A DNA stretch of 64,000 bases, from the NCBI RefSeq assembly GCF_044762665.1, contig NZ_JBIWES010000014.1:1-64000 (forward strand), in the 5' to 3' direction. Under the pieces are notes generated by a model. The model did not search any database. It was not told the origin of the DNA and worked only from the letters and a program-made list of their open reading frames with translations. Every line of letters starts with the position of its first letter. Positions within the stretch are counted from its first letter, which is position 1. A program made the position numbers and the translations under genes. The stretch is from Peribacillus frigoritolerans_B (GTDB taxonomy: Bacteria > Bacillota > Bacilli > Bacillales > DSM-1321). This document shows, in pieces, positions 8,648-16,813 of the stretch.

Positions 8648-9019
8648 ATGGAGAAAATTAGCGTTTTTCTGGATGACTATCGGAAAGCACCCGATGGCTA
8701 TGTGTTAGTCGAGACTATTGACGAATGTATAGAGCTATTGCAAAACTTTGATATAGAACATCTTTCCTTGGACCATGATTTATTAAATAAAACCAGGAAT
8801 GGTTTTATGCTTGTACAAAAGATGGTCAAAGAAAAACTATTTGCTAATCGAATTACTATTCACTCTGCCAATTCAGTTGGCGGTAAAGCTATGTACAACT
8901 GCTTAAAACAAGCTCAACGGAATTTAATAATGCCCCCTGCCATTATTGTATCTTTAAGGCCACTGCCCCTCAAATTCTTCCCGTCAAAGGTTCTGAAACA
9001 TTATTTAGAAATACGGTAA
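8648..9019 (+). CDS. Cyclic-phosphate processing receiver (cREC) domain protein
   Basis: 123 residues. ISVFLDDYRKAPDGYVLVET, then LSLDHDLLNKTRNGFMLV and ITIHSANSVGGKAMYNCL, match the stand-alone cREC domain: a receiver-like fold with DD, SLDHD and HSAN motifs. The family is thought to act on cyclic-phosphate or nucleotide-derived signals, in part by comparative genomics. The C-terminal 30 residues are hydrophobic and basic. AAGGAG is eight bases before the ATG at 8648, which is preferred over the in-frame start at 8624. Single gene followed by a terminator at 9118. Confidence 0.72.
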   Translation: MEKISVFLDDYRKAPDGYVLVETIDECIELLQNFDIEHLSLDHDLLNKTRNGFMLVQKMVKEKLFANRITIHSANSVGGKAMYNCLKQAQRNLIMPPAIIVSLRPLPLKFFPSKVLKHYLEIR

Positions 9020-9117
9020 ACTCTACTAAATCTCAATTACATTTAGTTTAAAAGGTAATAGTGGATTCAGACTCATATACCCTTTTTTCTTTAATTTCCA
9101 ATATACAGGTAAGATCC

Positions 9118-9140
9118 AAGGGCAACCAGGGTTGCCCTTT
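9118..9140 (+). terminator. Rho-independent terminator
   Basis: AAGGGCAA pairs with TTGCCCTT and is followed by TTGC and T-rich DNA, about 100 bases after the cREC gene. Confidence 0.7.
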
Positions 9141-9240
9141 TGCATTTTATCTAGTTATTGTTCTGTGCCAAAAATAAAGAGCTGAAAATAAATATAGGTA
9201 TTCAAGTAAACGACATAGTTTTAAGGTTGCTAATAATACA

Positions 9241-9278
9241 AAAAAAGCAATTCACATGCAGTGTAATTGCTTTTTTTA
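9241..9278. terminator. Bidirectional terminator
   Basis: AAAAAAGCAATT pairs with AATTGCTTTTTT around a 12-base loop. It can end the minus-strand EamA transcript, whose gene stops at 9424. Confidence 0.7.
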
Positions 9279-9423
9279 GAAGTGTATGGATATAACTCAT
9301 GTAAAATAAGCTTTCGTTAATGTTCAAGCTTATCCCCCTACAGGGCAGGCTATTGGTTTTTATCGCCAAGTAAAAATAAACTACAGCAGAGATTCCATTA
9401 TTTTGCCCGGTTTACTAATGACA

Positions 9424-10341
9424 TTACTTGTTTTTTACGATTGATAGTATCGTAATGGTGCTTATAATGCAGAGTGTGCCGAGCCACTCGGCAAAACCGA
9501 ATGTTACATTCAGCCAGAAAACGGATATCAAGGTTGCGGATAATGGCTCAACTGAAGCCAATAAACTTACCTCCGAAGCAGAGATGAATTTTGTACTTTC
9601 CAAATAAAAATAAAAAGCAATGATCGTACCGAAAATAATGATGAATAAAACAGCTGAAAATGAAGATAACGTCCATTTGCCTTCAAATGCCCATGGGGGG
9701 TGGATCACGCTAAAGCATATGCCTCCAATCAACATGCCCCAACCCACCACAATCATTGAACCCCATCTTGAAAGGAGTTTATAAGGCTGCAATGTATAGA
9801 ATGCCAAGGCAAAGGCTGATGTTACTCCCCAAAATACTGCCCACCCGGAAATGGAGAGTGTGCGTATGCTTCCTCCCGTCACAAGTAAAAAAGTGCCTAA
9901 AATCGCTATGATCACAGCTACACTTACGGTAATGCCTGGAAAACGTTTGGAACGAATGGCTAAATAACAAGTGATCAGTGCCGGTGCCAAGTATTGAAGG
10001 ACTGTGGCAGTGGCTGCGTTACCATGTTCAATTGCTGCAAAATATGTGTATTGAACAGCGAGCATTCCGAGAATTGCAAAAAGGATAATTTGAAGCGCAT
10101 CTTGTTTAGTTTTCCAAATCTCAAAAACTTTCAGTCTTTCATTCTTATAAGCGACCCCCATTAAGATGATTCCAGAAAGCAACAAGCGTATAACAGTGAG
10201 CCACTCAGGACTGAAACCTTGCTGCTGGAATAGATATTGAGCTGCCGTTCCTGACACTCCCCATAACGCAGCACCAGTCAGTACTAGTGCAATCCCTTTA
10301 TTTCTTGAAGGTGATATAGCAACTAAAGTATCATTATTCAT
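9424..10341 (-). CDS. EamA/DMT-superfamily permease
   Basis: 305 residues with ten predicted membrane helices in two EamA repeats. The first opens with GIALVLTGAALWGVSGTAA; the second includes GWAVFWGVTSAFALAFYTL and ASVEPLSATLISVFWLNV. These permeases export metabolites or amino acids. GGGGAAG precedes the ATG at 10341 by seven bases; the frame can also start at a GTG (10356). It overlaps the stop of the GntR gene upstream by a few bases, so the two are one operon and the regulator probably controls its own exporter. Confidence 0.82.
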   Translation of the reverse strand: MNNDTLVAISPSRNKGIALVLTGAALWGVSGTAAQYLFQQQGFSPEWLTVIRLLLSGIILMGVAYKNERLKVFEIWKTKQDALQIILFAILGMLAVQYTYFAAIEHGNAATATVLQYLAPALITCYLAIRSKRFPGITVSVAVIIAILGTFLLVTGGSIRTLSISGWAVFWGVTSAFALAFYTLQPYKLLSRWGSMIVVGWGMLIGGICFSVIHPPWAFEGKWTLSSFSAVLFIIIFGTIIAFYFYLESTKFISASEVSLLASVEPLSATLISVFWLNVTFGFAEWLGTLCIISTITILSIVKNK

Positions 10342-11029
10342 ATTTTTCTTCCCCACTTTTTACACGTTCCGTATGGGCTTGAATTCTATAGTAACTTTCT
10401 TTCCAATTCTTTTCTATCTCCTTTAGGACCATAGTGATATTTCCATTCCTAATTGCCTGTATGATCTGATCATGCTCATCAACGGAAAGGTTAACATCAC
10501 TTACCTGATTGAAATAAAACAGTTCCATTCGTATAAGTTTTTGTTTGAGTCCCGATAGAATCCTCTTCAATTCATCATTTGTAGAAAGATTGATGTAAAT
10601 GGAATGAAAGTCGTTATCTTTCTGGACGGCCACTATTTGATTTCCCTCGTCGATTGCGTTTTTCATTTCATGATTAATGGCTTCCATCTCAATTAAGTGT
10701 CTTTCTTCAATGAAATCAAAAGCCTGTTCCATAGCCAGCTTTTCCAGTGTCCAAACAATGGAATAAATGTTTAATACCCCTTCGAATCGAATAGGGGAAA
10801 CAATAGTTGAACGGCTTGGCTTGGTCTCTACAAATCCCTCATCCTCAAGCCTTAAAAGTGCTTCTCTAATAGGGGTTCTGCTTACTCCCAATTGTTCGGC
10901 TAATTCTTTGTCGCGTAATTGTTGGCCTGGCGCCAGGATTCCTTGGACAATCCAATCCCGCAATATCATATATGCTTCTTCACGTACAGAAGTACGTTTA
11001 ATTTTTTGTGATGAATTTGAATGCACCAA
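10334..11029 (-). CDS. GntR-family (FCD) regulator
   Basis: 231 residues. The HTH shows LAPGQQLRDKELAEQLGVS and SRTPIREALLRLEDEGFVE; the FCD domain follows with FHSIYINLS and DEHDQIIQAI. Start is TTG (11029), with AAGGAGG eight bases ahead; the next codon, GTG, is also possible. A dyad at 11057-11084 sits over the promoter. Translational overlap with the EamA exporter suggests an autoregulated export system for an unknown metabolite. Confidence 0.85.
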   Translation of the reverse strand: MVHSNSSQKIKRTSVREEAYMILRDWIVQGILAPGQQLRDKELAEQLGVSRTPIREALLRLEDEGFVETKPSRSTIVSPIRFEGVLNIYSIVWTLEKLAMEQAFDFIEERHLIEMEAINHEMKNAIDEGNQIVAVQKDNDFHSIYINLSTNDELKRILSGLKQKLIRMELFYFNQVSDVNLSVDEHDQIIQAIRNGNITMVLKEIEKNWKESYYRIQAHTERVKSGEEKYE

Positions 11030-11056
11030 CAGCTATACCTCCTTAAAATATCAATA

Positions 11057-11084
11057 TACAATATGCAATATATCACATATTGTA
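11057..11084. promoter_or_regulatory. Candidate GntR operator dyad
   Basis: TACAATATG and CATATTGTA are perfect inverted arms with a 10-base spacer, 27-55 bases upstream of the regulator start. A likely autoregulatory operator. Confidence 0.6.
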
Positions 11085-11099
11085 AATCGTTGAAATGAA

Positions 11100-11704
11100 A
11101 TTAGAAAATTTTACTTCTGTTGTATTTTTTTTTTAGGATTTTATAATTGCTCCGTCACATGCGTAAGACTCCCCCAGTTTGCTGTCTTTAAAACGACTAT
11201 TTAAGTATTTTTTTGAATGCTGGAAATTTCATTCATGTTTTGATCAACCAACAATTGGAAAAGGGTTCCATGACCGGAAGTTGATTTTTCAATGTTGTTC
11301 CTGTTTGATAAAGATAGGCTATGAATTCTCAACAAAGGCCACCCCGGCTTTAGTAACAAGGCGAATGTCTGTAAGGGTTTATTAAAACGTAGATCATTCC
11401 ACAGACCTGTTCAGGAAAAAAAGGAATTGGGACAGCGATCTTTGAAGTTGGAGGCCAAACTCAGTGGCGGGAAGCGGGTAAAAGCCTATTCCACTAGAAT
11501 AGGTCCGCTTGTTTTGGCAGGCTTTAAACTATTCAGCTGGATTTCGTTCCGCTCTAAATAAGGGGATATGCAATAAAAAATTGAAAATGGGAGTGATTCC
11601 CTTAGGGGGAGGTCATTTCCAAATACCAAAGAAAGATGACCATAGTCGAAATACTTACCTTGCAACAAAATTTCGATTGAAATTCAAATTGGTTCGAATA
11701 TTTT
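11100..11704. other. Intergenic stretch with no supported gene
   Basis: About 600 bases. Short open frames on both strands lack ribosome binding sites and known motifs. Composition is mixed, and it may hold a decayed gene I cannot identify. No strong repeat or hairpin noticed. Confidence 0.35.
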
Positions 11705-11845
11705 CTAAAAAAATGTCTTGAAAATGTCTTGATGCTGACCGCACTCATTACATGAATATTCTATTTCCAATGCATCTTCAGTCACTGTATGAACTGTCTC
11801 TTTTTTACAAGTTTCACAAAATCTCTTTTCGGATATTTCTTTCAT
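11705..11845 (-). CDS. Small zinc-ribbon protein, 46 residues
   Basis: MKEISEKRFCETCKKETVHT is followed by a second CNECG knuckle and the tail KTFF. Two CxxC pairs (C10/C13 and C32/C35) spaced as in a rubredoxin-like zinc ribbon strongly suggest one bound Zn. GGAG lies 12 bases before the ATG, somewhat far. Function unknown; similar tiny zinc ribbons exist in Bacillus, from memory. It was overlooked among overlapping plus-strand frames because of its size. Confidence 0.65.
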   Translation of the reverse strand: MKEISEKRFCETCKKETVHTVTEDALEIEYSCNECGQHQDIFKTFF

Positions 11846-11992
11846 TTATCATTCACACTCCGTTTAATCATCATTGTTTTGTAGCCTTGTTAATATTATT
11901 TTGCGAATATGCAACAGAAAAAATACCTTTTTCCTGAAGGACCTCAAAAAGAAGCTAAAGAACTCAGAGAAAAAGGTACTTTAATATTTAAT

Positions 11993-12805
11993 TCACCTTG
12001 GGTTCCAGTACATCAAAGCTGCATGAAACGGATATTCGTATTCGAAGCTTCCTTGATTTTCCACCACATATTTATTAAGGATCGTTTTTACTTCATCATA
12101 GGAAAAATCTTCATCGAGAATTTTTGTTGTATTATCGCGAAGCATTTCTTCATAGGTCGAATAGATTTTTTTACTTTTCAATTTAACGATCTTACAGTCT
12201 GCCAGTATTCCAAGTTGATACAAAACATTCAAGATGTGTATGTAATCCCGCTTTCTTAAATTGATCGTATATCCTCTTTGCTTCAATTCCATATAATGTG
12301 GTTTTTCCGGTCCGGTTGTCATCCCTACTATCACTAAACGGGCTGCAGACTCATTCATTTTCAATAAGGTTTGACCGATTTCTGTCATACGGTAATAACA
12401 ATTAAAACCAAACACTACATCATATTTGTCACTTATGGTCTCACTTTCCCACTTATCATGAATCAACTCCATGTTACCGAAACCTTTTTCGTTCGCCTGG
12501 GATTCCAAAAAACTGATAATGCTTTTGGAACTATCTATACAAGTTAGCTTCCTGACTTCTTTTGCGATATCAAATGTATAATTGCCCCATCCAGGGCCGA
12601 TTTCCAATACATGATCATCCTGTTTTAATAATGCCAATAACTCTTGCTGCACAATTTTTGCATAAGGGTCCGCTTTATGTTGTTTTTTCCCAGCAACCTT
12701 GGAAGCCCAAAAAGCTTCTTCTGCACCATCATCTTTTAGTCTGTTAGGTATTTTTCCTGTATGATCTGCCATTGCCTGTTTCCAAAGTTCAATATAATCT
12801 GTCAT
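11993..12805 (-). CDS. Class I SAM-dependent methyltransferase
   Basis: 270 residues. Motif I is DHVLEIGPGWGNYTFDIA at about residues 75-92, the acidic ribose contact follows in LTCIDSSKS, and motif IV is YDVVFGFNCYYR. The Rossmann core is complete. The C-terminal third (YEEMLRDNTTKILDEDFSYD) is typical of a family of small-molecule methyltransferases in Bacillus; substrate unknown. AGGGGAG lies five bases before the ATG. Single gene. Confidence 0.82.
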   Translation of the reverse strand: MTDYIELWKQAMADHTGKIPNRLKDDGAEEAFWASKVAGKKQHKADPYAKIVQQELLALLKQDDHVLEIGPGWGNYTFDIAKEVRKLTCIDSSKSIISFLESQANEKGFGNMELIHDKWESETISDKYDVVFGFNCYYRMTEIGQTLLKMNESAARLVIVGMTTGPEKPHYMELKQRGYTINLRKRDYIHILNVLYQLGILADCKIVKLKSKKIYSTYEEMLRDNTTKILDEDFSYDEVKTILNKYVVENQGSFEYEYPFHAALMYWNPR

Positions 12806-12927
12806 CTTTTCTCCCCTGAATTCGTATGTATTTATCGGTTTTCAAATTAAAGCAAACAACCAAATACTTCCTCTTTTAAATATATTAGCATACCATAGTC
12901 AAAACTTTTGTTTAGCCATAAGAAAAA

Positions 12928-12946
12928 GGAGCAAAAACTTTGCTCC
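12928..12946 (-). terminator. Rho-independent terminator
   Basis: On the minus strand GGAGCAAA pairs with TTTGCTCC, followed by TTTTTC, about 33 bases after the HEAT gene. Confidence 0.75.
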
Positions 12947-12978
12947 AGCATAAATATTGCTTATTTTTCTATAAACTT

Positions 12979-13434
12979 TTATCTTTTCGATAATGCTGAC
13001 CACGTATTTTCAAGCCAATTATCAAAGTCTGCTCCTTTTTCACCTTCATAGGTATCATAAATATCCATTCTCATCTTCTGGAGTTTGTCTTTGAAATCAG
13101 TATATGTGTGATTTTCTGGTAGGCTTTTCTTGATCCTGACTAGTATTTTGGTCAACCCTTTAATCAACTCGCCTTTTTTCCTTGCTGGCAATTGAACATC
13201 TTCGCCTAAACTTTTCAATTGACGGTAGGCGGCCTCTTGCACTTTATATACAGAATCATTATTCATGATATGTGTGAGGATGTCGATTACTTGTTTATTT
13301 TTTGACTGACCTAATTCTTCGATTGCATCTAAACGTTCTCTCCAATTAGATTTCCGATTGGCAGATTTTTTTAATTCTTCATAGTTGGCAGGTAAATCGA
13401 TACTCTTTGTTCCCTTATTATTCAAATGAATCAT
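12979..13434 (-). CDS. HEAT-repeat domain protein
   Basis: 151 residues. WRERLDAIEELGQSKNKQVI and DSVYKVQEAAYRQLKSLGED are two consecutive HEAT-like helical hairpins, so a protein-interaction scaffold is likely. The C-terminal part (about residues 90-151) is helical and charged. AAGGAG is only three bases before the ATG at 13434 but nine before an in-frame TTG at 13425, so the true start may be the TTG (148 residues). Cytosolic, single gene, partner unknown. Confidence 0.72.
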   Translation of the reverse strand: MIHLNNKGTKSIDLPANYEELKKSANRKSNWRERLDAIEELGQSKNKQVIDILTHIMNNDSVYKVQEAAYRQLKSLGEDVQLPARKKGELIKGLTKILVRIKKSLPENHTYTDFKDKLQKMRMDIYDTYEGEKGADFDNWLENTWSALSKR

Positions 13435-13648
13435 TTCTCCTTCTGTTAGTGATCATGATATCAAAAATGTTAATCCGATACTATAATCCCATTACCAAAA
13501 ATGGCTTATTTCCATTCTTTATTATACCCTTTTCCATATTTTAATATAGTTAAATTTATCTCGTATCTTCAATCAGTCGGGTGCCGGGGGCGAGTTGCTT
13601 TGTTTTTCTTCAAACTTACCCGCACATATACCTAAAAAAGCACCAAAT

Positions 13649-14476
13649 CTAGTCCACGTAATGTTTTTTATTATCTGGATGAATAGAAAATTTTTTACGT
13701 AAATTGACGAGGTTTACACCAAAACTTTCTTCTAAAAGTTCTCTATGTTTCTCCATGATTTCCATGAGATACAAATCATGAATCATGACTTCTGTAATGG
13801 GCATCACTAAACCTACATGCATGGTCCATGCTGCACGGCTATCTTTACCAAGCGAGACTATACCTGCTACTACTTCAGAATCATCTCCACTGATAACAAG
13901 CCATCGTCCACCATACTCTTCTGTAATTTCATAACCCATATAATGGAGGTAAACATTTGCAAAATCACAGACGATTTCCCCGTAGGCAATAATTGTTACA
14001 TTGACCCCGCTATTTGCTGCCTGTCTTAGTTCCGGTTCTAATTCTTCGAATTCGTCTTTCCAAATTTCCAAGAGTATTCTTTTTTCAGCAGATAATATAC
14101 AAGCTTTTACCTTATCGAGTATTTCATTGCGTCCCATGATATTCCAGATATTTTCACGATCATTTGCAGACCGTTCAAACTCCGCTAATGATTTTTCTGC
14201 CAGTTCAAAATTCTCTTCTGCTTTCATCCGACGGTTTTTTATTAGCTCCTTTGCAGGAACAGGAGTATACTGTGGTGTGTTTCCAGGACTAACCAGAATA
14301 TCTCCCCGTATGGCGAGACTATCCAAGATTTCATATATTCTTGAACGTGGTACACCGGAGTTTTTTGCTACTGCATAGCCTGTTAATGGCGATTCTTCCA
14401 ATAAGGCAAGATATGCTTTCGCTTCATATTCGGTAAAATTTAGATTTTTTAATGTTTCTAAAATGTTTTCTTTCAT
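13649..14476 (-). CDS. TrmB-family transcriptional regulator
   Basis: 275 residues. The N-terminal winged helix has LNFTEYEAKAYLALLEES, GYAVAKNSGVPRSRIYEILD and RGDILVSPGNTPQYTPV, the classic TrmB pattern. The rest is a PLD-like effector domain with AEKRILLEIWKDEFEELEP and VTIIAYGE. It is divergent from a LysE-type exporter with 139 bases between, so it probably controls that exporter. GGAGGG precedes the ATG closely. Confidence 0.8.
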   Translation of the reverse strand: MKENILETLKNLNFTEYEAKAYLALLEESPLTGYAVAKNSGVPRSRIYEILDSLAIRGDILVSPGNTPQYTPVPAKELIKNRRMKAEENFELAEKSLAEFERSANDRENIWNIMGRNEILDKVKACILSAEKRILLEIWKDEFEELEPELRQAANSGVNVTIIAYGEIVCDFANVYLHYMGYEITEEYGGRWLVISGDDSEVVAGIVSLGKDSRAAWTMHVGLVMPITEVMIHDLYLMEIMEKHRELLEESFGVNLVNLRKKFSIHPDNKKHYVD

Positions 14477-14489
14477 AAACCCTCCAACA

Positions 14490-14592
14490 CAACCGTAGTT
14501 GCTACCTTTGTAACTAATATTTTAGCAAAAGCTGTTGACGTTTTCCATTTTCATCTAATATACTTAATAAGTAGTTACTTTAGTAGCCACTA
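14490..14592. promoter_or_regulatory. Divergent regulator/exporter promoter with repeated half-sites
   Basis: GTAGTTGCTACC, TTTGTAACTA, AAGTAGTTACTT and AGTAGCCACTA repeat a TAGTTgCTAC-type half-site in both orientations across the gap. They are probably TrmB-family operator sites; spacing is irregular, so the exact boundaries are uncertain. Confidence 0.45.
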
Positions 14593-14615
14593 TAAAAGCG
14601 GGAGGGAGAAATAGT

Positions 14616-15245
14616 ATGGATAGCTTACTTACATACATATCAATAGTGGCAATGATGGTTATTATACCGGGAGCAGACACAATGCTCTTAGTGAAAAACA
14701 CGCTTAGCCATGGTCCGAAAGCGGGACGTTATACCGTTCTCGGAATGGCAACGGGGCTTTCTTTTTGGACGCTTATTGCTATTCTTGGACTATCTGTTGT
14801 CATTGCAAAGTCCGTGATTCTTTTCAGTACAATCAAATATTTGGGAGCCGCCTACTTAATTTACTTAGGGATAAAAAGTTTCTTTGCAAAAAGCGCTTTT
14901 TCCTTAAAAGCAATTCAAGCACAAGCAAATACCCCTGCGAAGTATTCAAAACGGCACAATAAAGATTCCTTTATGCAAGCATTACTTAATAATATTCTTA
15001 ATCCAAAGACCGTTTTAGTTTATATTACAATCATGCCGCAATTTATCAATTTGGACGGAAATGTAAACCAGCAATTGATTATATTAGCTTTCATCTTAAC
15101 CTTGCTCGCTGTACTATGGTTTCTATTTCTTGTTTATCTAATTGATTACGCAAAAAAATGGATGAACAACTCCAAATTCCAAAAAGCATTCCAAAAATCA
15201 ACTGGCTTAATTTTAATCGGTTTTGGGATAAAAACAGGAATTTAA
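14616..15245 (+). CDS. LysE/RhtB-family exporter
   Basis: 209 residues with six hydrophobic segments. PGADTMLLVKNTLSHGPKAG is the diagnostic N-terminal LysE motif, then YLGAAYLIYLGIKSF and NNILNPKTVLVYITIMPQF. The family effluxes amino acids such as lysine, threonine or homoserine lactone. GGGAGGGAG precedes the ATG. Divergent from the TrmB-type regulator, with a clear terminator after it. Confidence 0.85.
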   Translation: MDSLLTYISIVAMMVIIPGADTMLLVKNTLSHGPKAGRYTVLGMATGLSFWTLIAILGLSVVIAKSVILFSTIKYLGAAYLIYLGIKSFFAKSAFSLKAIQAQANTPAKYSKRHNKDSFMQALLNNILNPKTVLVYITIMPQFINLDGNVNQQLIILAFILTLLAVLWFLFLVYLIDYAKKWMNNSKFQKAFQKSTGLILIGFGIKTGI

Positions 15246-15278
15246 ATTCATTTACTAACACATCTAATTTGATTCCAT

Positions 15279-15305
15279 CCGTTCAGATAATTGAACGGTT
15301 TTTTT
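15279..15305 (+). terminator. Rho-independent terminator of the LysE gene
   Basis: CCGTTCA pairs with TGAACGG around six bases, followed by TTTTTTT. Confidence 0.85.
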
Positions 15306-15403
15306 CATTTGCGAACCGGCGCCGATAATTGCATATAATCAATCTTTTCATTCGTACATATGGCACTGCATTATTGAATGCAAGTTTTATCCGCCTTCCT
15401 CAT

Positions 15404-15448
15404 TAAAAAAACGTCAGTATTTTCCCATAAGAGCAGGAAATACTGACG
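15404..15448 (-). terminator. Rho-independent terminator of the glcD-glcF operon
   Basis: CGTCAGTATTT pairs with AAATACTGACG, followed on the minus strand by a run of seven T, 37 bases after glcF. Confidence 0.85.
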
Positions 15449-15484
15449 GGTAATGTCCTATGAAGTTTGAAGTATCCCTTTTTT

Positions 15485-16813
15485 TCAATCCAAGCTGCAA
15501 GCTTTGGCGAGTATTTCAACAAGGTGCATACTTTTCATTTGGTTTGCCGCTCCCTCCCTTTGGATGCCAATGCTCATTTGCATTTGGCATCCAGGATTAA
15601 CCGTAACTATGGTTGTTGCATTCGTTTCTTTAAGATTCTTCATTTTCTCATCAAGAATTTTCATGGATTCATCAAAGTGGAGAAGATTGTAAATGCCTCC
15701 AGATGCACAGCAACGGTCAAACCCTTCCATTTCAACATAGGAAATACCTGGTATGGATTGCAATAATAAACGAGGTTCCTTTTGGACCTTTTGAACATTG
15801 CGTAAATGACATGAATCTTGGTAGGAAACGATGCCTTGCCATTCTTCAGTGAAGGGAAGCGGCCCCAATTGATGAAGAATTTGACTGATATCTTTTGATT
15901 TTTCCGAGAAAGCCCTTGCCGCCGCAGCCCATTCGTGATCCTCTGCCAATAGATGTCCATATTCAAGAAGCGAAGCACCGCAGCCTCCTGCGTTATTAAC
16001 TATTACATCAGCATCCGTTTGCATGAAGGCTTGGATATTCCTCTTTGCCAATTCTTTCGCTTGTTTTGTTTCACCTTGATGGGAATGCAGTGCACCGCAG
16101 CAATTCTGATTTTCAGGGAGAATGACCTCACACCCTGCTATGGTAAGCAGCTCAATGGAAAGACGGTTTATTCGTGACATCATGGAATCCATGATACACC
16201 CAGCAAAAAATGCCACTTTTAATTTCGTTTCCCCTTTTGCCGGCATAACCGTACCTGTCCGGATTCGTTTGGATGAAGACTCGATGGTTGGAAGTGCTTG
16301 TTCCAAATGTGCAAGGGCAGGAGAAACCTTTTGCAGTACATTAGATGATCGGATAAGCTTGGATAAGCCTGTTTTTTGATAGAGCTGTACCGCACTTCCA
16401 ATCCTGTTCATTCGTTTTGGATATGGAAAAAGATGAAACAATGCCAGTTTTTTGATCTTTGTCATTTTATTTTTTTTGTTTGCTGATACGGAGTTTTCAA
16501 CGGCTTCTTTTGCCGCTTCCAGTATATGTCCGTATGGCACACCAACAGGACATGCTGTTTCACAAGCACGGCAGCCTAAACATAAGTCGATCGGTTCAGC
16601 TAAATCTTTTTGGAAATCTATTTTTCCTTCGGCTGCCATTTTCACTAGATTGATTCGACCGCGTGGAGAGGCGGATTCCACACCCATTGATTCATATGTA
16701 GGGCATGCCGGTAAACAGTATCCGCATTTTACGCATTGGTTTGTCCAATCATAGGCATCTGAATATAAATTTTGGACAGCATTCGTCTCGTTCGGTTTGG
16801 CGGGTAGATTCAT
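15485..16813 (-). CDS. glcF: Glycolate oxidase Fe-S subunit GlcF
   Basis: 442 residues. Two 4Fe-4S motifs lie near the N-terminus: CVKCGYCLPACP (about residue 34) and CLGCRACETACP (about residue 84). Two CCG domains follow, seen as NCCGALHSHQGE and FDRCCASGG. GlcF passes electrons from the GlcD flavin to the quinone pool. Its ATG overlaps the glcD stop in ATGA, implying translational coupling. The ordered GlcD-GlcF pair supports glycolate to glyoxylate oxidation; D-lactate is an alternative substrate. Confidence 0.88.
   Translation of the reverse strand: MNLPAKPNETNAVQNLYSDAYDWTNQCVKCGYCLPACPTYESMGVESASPRGRINLVKMAAEGKIDFQKDLAEPIDLCLGCRACETACPVGVPYGHILEAAKEAVENSVSANKKNKMTKIKKLALFHLFPYPKRMNRIGSAVQLYQKTGLSKLIRSSNVLQKVSPALAHLEQALPTIESSSKRIRTGTVMPAKGETKLKVAFFAGCIMDSMMSRINRLSIELLTIAGCEVILPENQNCCGALHSHQGETKQAKELAKRNIQAFMQTDADVIVNNAGGCGASLLEYGHLLAEDHEWAAAARAFSEKSKDISQILHQLGPLPFTEEWQGIVSYQDSCHLRNVQKVQKEPRLLLQSIPGISYVEMEGFDRCCASGGIYNLLHFDESMKILDEKMKNLKETNATTIVTVNPGCQMQMSIGIQREGAANQMKSMHLVEILAKACSLD

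Noticed and set aside
11930..11990. Inverted AT-rich repeat (AATACCTTTTT and AAAAAGGTACTTT) and a short open frame before the methyltransferase end
   Set aside because: The loop is over 30 bases and the frame lacks a ribosome binding site; not enough to call a terminator or gene.
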